From Phocoena phocoena (lineage: Eukaryota; Chordata; Mammalia; Artiodactyla; Phocoenidae), in the NCBI RefSeq assembly GCF_963924675.1, contig NC_089238.1, positions 22,673,815 to 22,737,814 of the forward strand: a stretch of DNA of 64,000 nt. The letters run 5' to 3'. The translations under genes were made by a program, and so were the position numbers. Positions within the stretch are counted from its first letter, which is position 1; every line of letters starts with the position of its first letter. The notes under the pieces were generated by a model. It saw only the letters and a program-made list of their open reading frames with translations. It had not been told where the DNA came from and did not search any database. This document shows, piece by piece, positions 60,301 through 64,000 of the stretch.

Positions 60301-60976
60301 ACCTCCTAGAGAAATGGAAATAAAAACAAAAATAAACAAATGGGTCCTAATGAAACTTCAAAGCTTTTGCACAACAAAGGAAACCATAAACAAAACCAAA
60401 AGACAACCCTCAGAATGGGAGAAAATATTTGCAAATGAAGCAACTGACAAAGGATTAATTTCCAAAATTTACAAGCAGCTCATGCAGGTCAATAACAAAA
60501 AAACAAACAACCCAATCAAAAAACGGGCAGAAGACCTAAATAGACATTTCTCCAAAGAAGATATACAGACTGCCAACAAACACATGAAAGAATGCTCAAC
60601 ATCATTAATCATTAGAGAAATGCAAATCAAAACTACAATGAGATATCATCTCACACCAGTCAGAATGGCCATCATCAAAAAGTCTAGAAACAATAAATGC
60701 TGGAGAGGGTGTGGAGAAAAGGGAACACTCTTGCACTGCTGGTGGGAATGTGAATTGGTTCAGCCACTATGGAGAACAGTATGGAGGTTCCTTAAAAAAC
60801 TACAAATAGAACTGCCATATGACCCAGCAATCCCACTACTGGGCATATACCCTGAGAAAACTAAAATTCAAAAAGAGTCATGTACCAAAATGTTCATTGC
60901 AGCTCTATTTACAATAGCCCGGAGATGGAAACAACCTAAATGCCCATCATCGGATGAATGGATAAAGAAGATATAG
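57333..60976 (+). pseudogene. L1-B ORF2 (endonuclease-RT, decayed)
   Basis: ATG 57333-57335 is followed by a stop at codon 6 (TAA, 57348-57350). The endonuclease then reads open to 58271 but has GDFN changed to QDFN (57759-57761) and RIDH changed to RIHH (CAT, 57942-57944), the latter at the expected catalytic Asp. RT pieces: 58556-59122 ([40 protein letters not shown]) and an intact FADD box at 59411-59422. The C-terminal Cys motif ([19 protein letters not shown]) lies at 60314-60976. Several frameshifts; inactive. Confidence 0.92.
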
Positions 60977-61503
60977 CAGATATATACAATGGAATATTAC
61001 TCAGCCATAAAAAGAAACGAAATTGAGCTACTTGTAATGAGGTGGATAGACCTAGAGTCTGTCATACAGAGTGAAGTAAGTCAGAAAGACAAAGACAAAT
61101 ACCGTATGCTAACACATATATATGGAATTTAAGAAAAAAAAATGTCACGAAGAACCTAGGGGTAAGACAGGATTAAAGACACAGACCTACTGGAGAACGG
61201 ACTTGAGGATATGGGGAGGGGGAAGGGTGAGCTGTGACAGGGCGATTGAGAGGCGTGGACATATATACACTAACAAACGTAAGGTAGATAGCTAGTGGGA
61301 AGTAGCTGCATGGCACAGGGATATCAGCTAGGTGCTTTCTGACCGCCTGGAGGGTTGGGATAGGGAGGGTGGGAGGGAGGGAGACGCAAGAGGGAAGAGA
61401 TATGGGAACATATGTATATGTATAACTGATTCACTTTGTTATAAAACATTAACACACCATTGTAAAGCAATTATACCCCAATAAAGATGTTAAAAAAAAA
61501 AAA

Positions 61504-61581
61504 GAAAATCATTTTTGATTCAACCTACTGAGCACCAAGTGCATCAAGTGCAGAATATAAGAATAAAAGGTGATTTCACTT
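61504..61581 (+). other. 3'-transduced flank carried by L1-B
   Basis: 78 bp of non-L1 DNA between the L1-B poly(A) and a second poly(A) at 61582-61593. It has its own AATAAA (61562-61567), about 15 nt before the second A run. Confidence 0.8.
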
Positions 61582-61836
61582 AAAAAAAAAAAAGAGATTA
61601 CAAGCAATTCAAAAATACTTGTATAGAAATGACCAGATTCAGTAATCTGTAAACAAATTGGCAAAATTTTTCTATTTTGTATCAATGGGGTTTAAAATTA
61701 ATAGAAACATATATATACACAATGTAGAAAATTACAGACTTATTAGTAGGCTACAAATGAAGAGATAAAGCTATATTAATGTATTTTTACATATTACTTG
61801 TAAGACAATGTAGTTATTATACAAACGGCTATTCTA

Positions 61837-62142
61837 CTGTACTTATTTATTTATTTGGCTTCATTGGGTCTTCATTGCTGTGTGTGGGCTTTCTCTAGTT
61901 GTGACGAGCAGGGGCTACTCTTCGTTGCAGTGCACGGGCTTCTCATTGCGGCGGCTTCTCTTGTTGCGGAGCACGGGCTCTACGTGCGCGGGTTTCACTA
62001 GTTGTGGCACATGGGCTCAGTAGTTGTGCCACACGGGTTTAGTTGCTCTGCGGCATGTGGGATCTTCCCGTACCAGGGCTTGAACCCGTGTCCCCTGCAT
62101 TGGCAGGCGGATTCTTCACCACTGCACCACCAGGGAAGTCCC
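61837..62142 (-). mobile_element. CHR SINE, long older type (VPS35 intron 1)
   Basis: Minus orientation with a (ttta)n start. Target duplication caaacggctattcta / caaatggctattcta at 61822-61836 and 62143-62157, one mismatch. Confidence 0.94.
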
Positions 62143-62442
62143 CAAATGGCTATTCTAAAGGAGCATCTAGATGCCCTTCCTGGGAAGTGTCACATTGCGA
62201 GTAGTGTCAGGTATAACGTGAACACGCTCTCATTGAACACAAGCCAGGTAACCAATGATTCCTCACTCATGAAAGTGGTTCTCTGTTTACAGATGACTCT
62301 GTACATAGCAGCTACATGCATCAGAGAAAAATGGAAACACTACAGAGTCAAGATCAAATTAACATTTGTGATCAGGCCCATTTTAGCTTGAGACTCAAGC
62401 CAAACAGCCCTCCCAAGTCTACACAGTTAAAAGGTGCAGAGA

Positions 62443-62721
62443 GGTGGTGCAGTGGTTAAGAAGCTGCCTGCCAATGCAGGGGACGGTTCGAGCCCTGGTC
62501 CAGGAAGATCCCACATGCCGCGGAGCAACTAAGCCCATGGGCCACAAACTACTGAAGCCCGCGCGCCTAGAGCCCATGCTCTGCAACAAGAGAAGCCACG
62601 TAATGAGAAGCCCATGCACCACAACAAAGAGTAGCCCCCGCTCACCGTAACTAGAAAAAGCCCGTGGGCAGCAATGAAGACCCAACGCAGCCAAAATTAA
62701 ATAAATAAATTTATTTTTTTA
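62443..62721 (+). mobile_element. CHR SINE, long type, 5'-clipped
   Basis: Starts at 'ggtggtgcagtggttaag', lacking the first ~12 bases of the head, and ends in (aaat)n and T-rich sequence. Perfect 14-bp target duplication aaaaggtgcagaga at 62429-62442 and 62722-62735, so the clipping happened at insertion. Confidence 0.93.
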
Positions 62722-62735
62722 AAAAGGTGCAGAGA

Positions 62736-64000
62736 AAACAAAGGTCACTATGAACATATCACTTATAAAACTATTCTCCATTCAAACAATGTGCTTTCAC
62801 TTCTTCTTGTAGCAAACAAGGTTAATAAGAGTACTTACATCACCGTTATGAGTAATAAGTGAAGTGACACAGATAAAGCTTGAAAAGTGCTTAGCACTTA
62901 GTAATAAGCACTTCACATAAGTGTTACCATTATTATTATATCCCCCTTAGATATCAGCAATTATCTCCAACGATCCTAGAAACTTATTTGTCAATCTCTC
63001 CACTCATGCTACAGATGTAATCTAACAACGCGATGCAAAGCAACTGTAAAGTGAAAATAACCAGTCTCACAAAGATACAGAATTTCATTATGTTAATGAA
63101 AGTACTGTTTTAAAAATGATGATAAGACACAAAATAGCAATTGAAGTAGGGAGAACTAAGGATGATGAAGGGATGGGAACGTCCAAACATGTATTTTAAT
63201 ACCAAAGTGTCTCCACCTTAATTTACCAATAAATTTCCCCAGGAATCCTATGATGGCACACACCATGAGCATTCACTTCTCCCAGCTTTATCTACTAGCA
63301 ATACACTTTCTTCTCCACCTGGGGAATTTCTGTTCACCTTCCTCAGAATCAAAATTAACATTTACTTCCTGTAGTCTTTCCCAAGCTCCTCAGGCAGAAC
63401 TGTCTCTCCCTCCAGGGCCCCACAACACTGAGTTGACAGTGCTAGCAAAGCGATCCTCAGACTGTATTCCATTAAGTGCCACAAGCAAGTCTTCCCTGCT
63501 AGACCCTTAAGTTCTTTGAAAGCAAGGACTATGTTCCCAGTGCCCAGCACAGTCCATGACATAGAAGGCACACAAGATGCATGATGAACTGAACTGGATC
63601 CTAGAATTTTAGGATTGGGAAGGGCCAAAGAGACAACATTTGTTTTCAGATGCAAAAAGGAGACTCAAAGAAGAATGAGTGACTTGCCCAAGTCACAGAG
63701 ACAGTGGCTGTGACAAGACTGCTACTCAAGTTTTCTTTCCCAATAAAATTCATGAGAACAGGACTGTGTGTCTGACTCACTGCTCCAAACTGGTTCATCA
63801 AGCACAGAATCTGGATGTATAGTAGATCCTCAAGTAACTGCTTTGATTACAAAACACTATAAATGTCAATCCATAAATGTTGAGAAACAGAGATATCCTA
63901 GTTTAATTTTTGTACCGTTCTCATATCAATTCCCAACTAAAAATTCTGAGAAATAAGCAAAATCACCTTGTATGGCATCATATTATATGAAAGTAATATA
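62736..64000. other. VPS35 intron 1, right end of window
   Basis: Contains an L2-like end at about 63500-63570 ('aaagcaaggactatgttccc', 'agtgcccagcacagtccatg') and a MIR-like piece at about 63600-63720 ('gtgacttgcccaagtcacag'). No CpG island, so VPS35 exon 1 and its promoter must lie further right. Confidence 0.6.

Larger units (their letters stand above)
53708..61594 (+). mobile_element. L1-B: full-length LINE-1 with 3' transduction (VPS35 intron 1)
   Basis: Begins ggtggggtgctgggaagatg (YY1-like aagatggc site) directly after the target repeat. Then a roughly 2.7-kb 5' UTR, ORF1, ORF2 and 3' UTR ending 'ccccaataaagatgtt' plus poly(A) at 61492-61503. A further 78 bp and a second poly(A) follow. 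The target duplication agattacaagc lies at 53697-53707 and 61595-61605. It is closely similar to L1-A, antisense to VPS35, and carries one CHR SINE. Confidence 0.93.

Overview
This is mammalian nuclear DNA from a cetacean, probably a whale or dolphin. It has spliced genes with GT-AG introns, one CpG-island promoter and dense interspersed repeats. The commonest repeat is the tRNA-derived CHR SINE family, with its head 'cttccctggtggcgcagtgg', which marks Cetacea and their close relatives. Long LINE-1 copies of one related lineage accompany it. Nothing bacterial, plasmid-like or CRISPR-like is present.

Two protein-coding genes were reconstructed exon by exon, both on the minus strand in tandem. 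SHCBP1 (SHC SH2-domain-binding protein 1) has exons 1-5 at 11812-1429 and continues past the left edge. Its CpG-island promoter lies at about 11400-11960. VPS35 (retromer core subunit) has exons 2-17 at 48811-24321 and a 3' UTR to about 23530. The VPS35 exons sum to 2388 nt; with an initiator ATG on an exon 1 beyond the right edge this gives 796 residues, the mammalian length. The order SHCBP1 - VPS35, both in the same direction, matches human 16q11.2, where ORC6 would come next on the right.

Layout: 1-11812 SHCBP1 with introns holding ancient L1, L2 and DNA-transposon relics, a solo LTR and CHR SINEs. 11813-23530 is intergenic and contains a 5'-complete but 3'-truncated L1 (L1-A) inserted into an older L1, plus a TG/TA microsatellite. 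23530-48811 is VPS35; intron 7 is dominated by a full-length sense-oriented L1 (L1-C). 48812-64000 is VPS35 intron 1, containing a Tigger1 DNA transposon (split by a SINE and itself splitting an older L1) and a full-length antisense L1 (L1-B).

The two genes are not known to work together. VPS35 is a housekeeping endosomal sorting scaffold and SHCBP1 is a proliferation and cytokinesis factor. The less ordinary features are in the mobile elements: two L1 copies whose target-site duplications enclose extra 3' DNA ending in a second poly(A) (3' transduction), a 5'-complete L1 lacking its 3' third, and an L1 5' UTR with tandem-repeat expansion. I saw no previously undescribed biological system. 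Family names and comparisons with human proteins come from recall, not from a database search.
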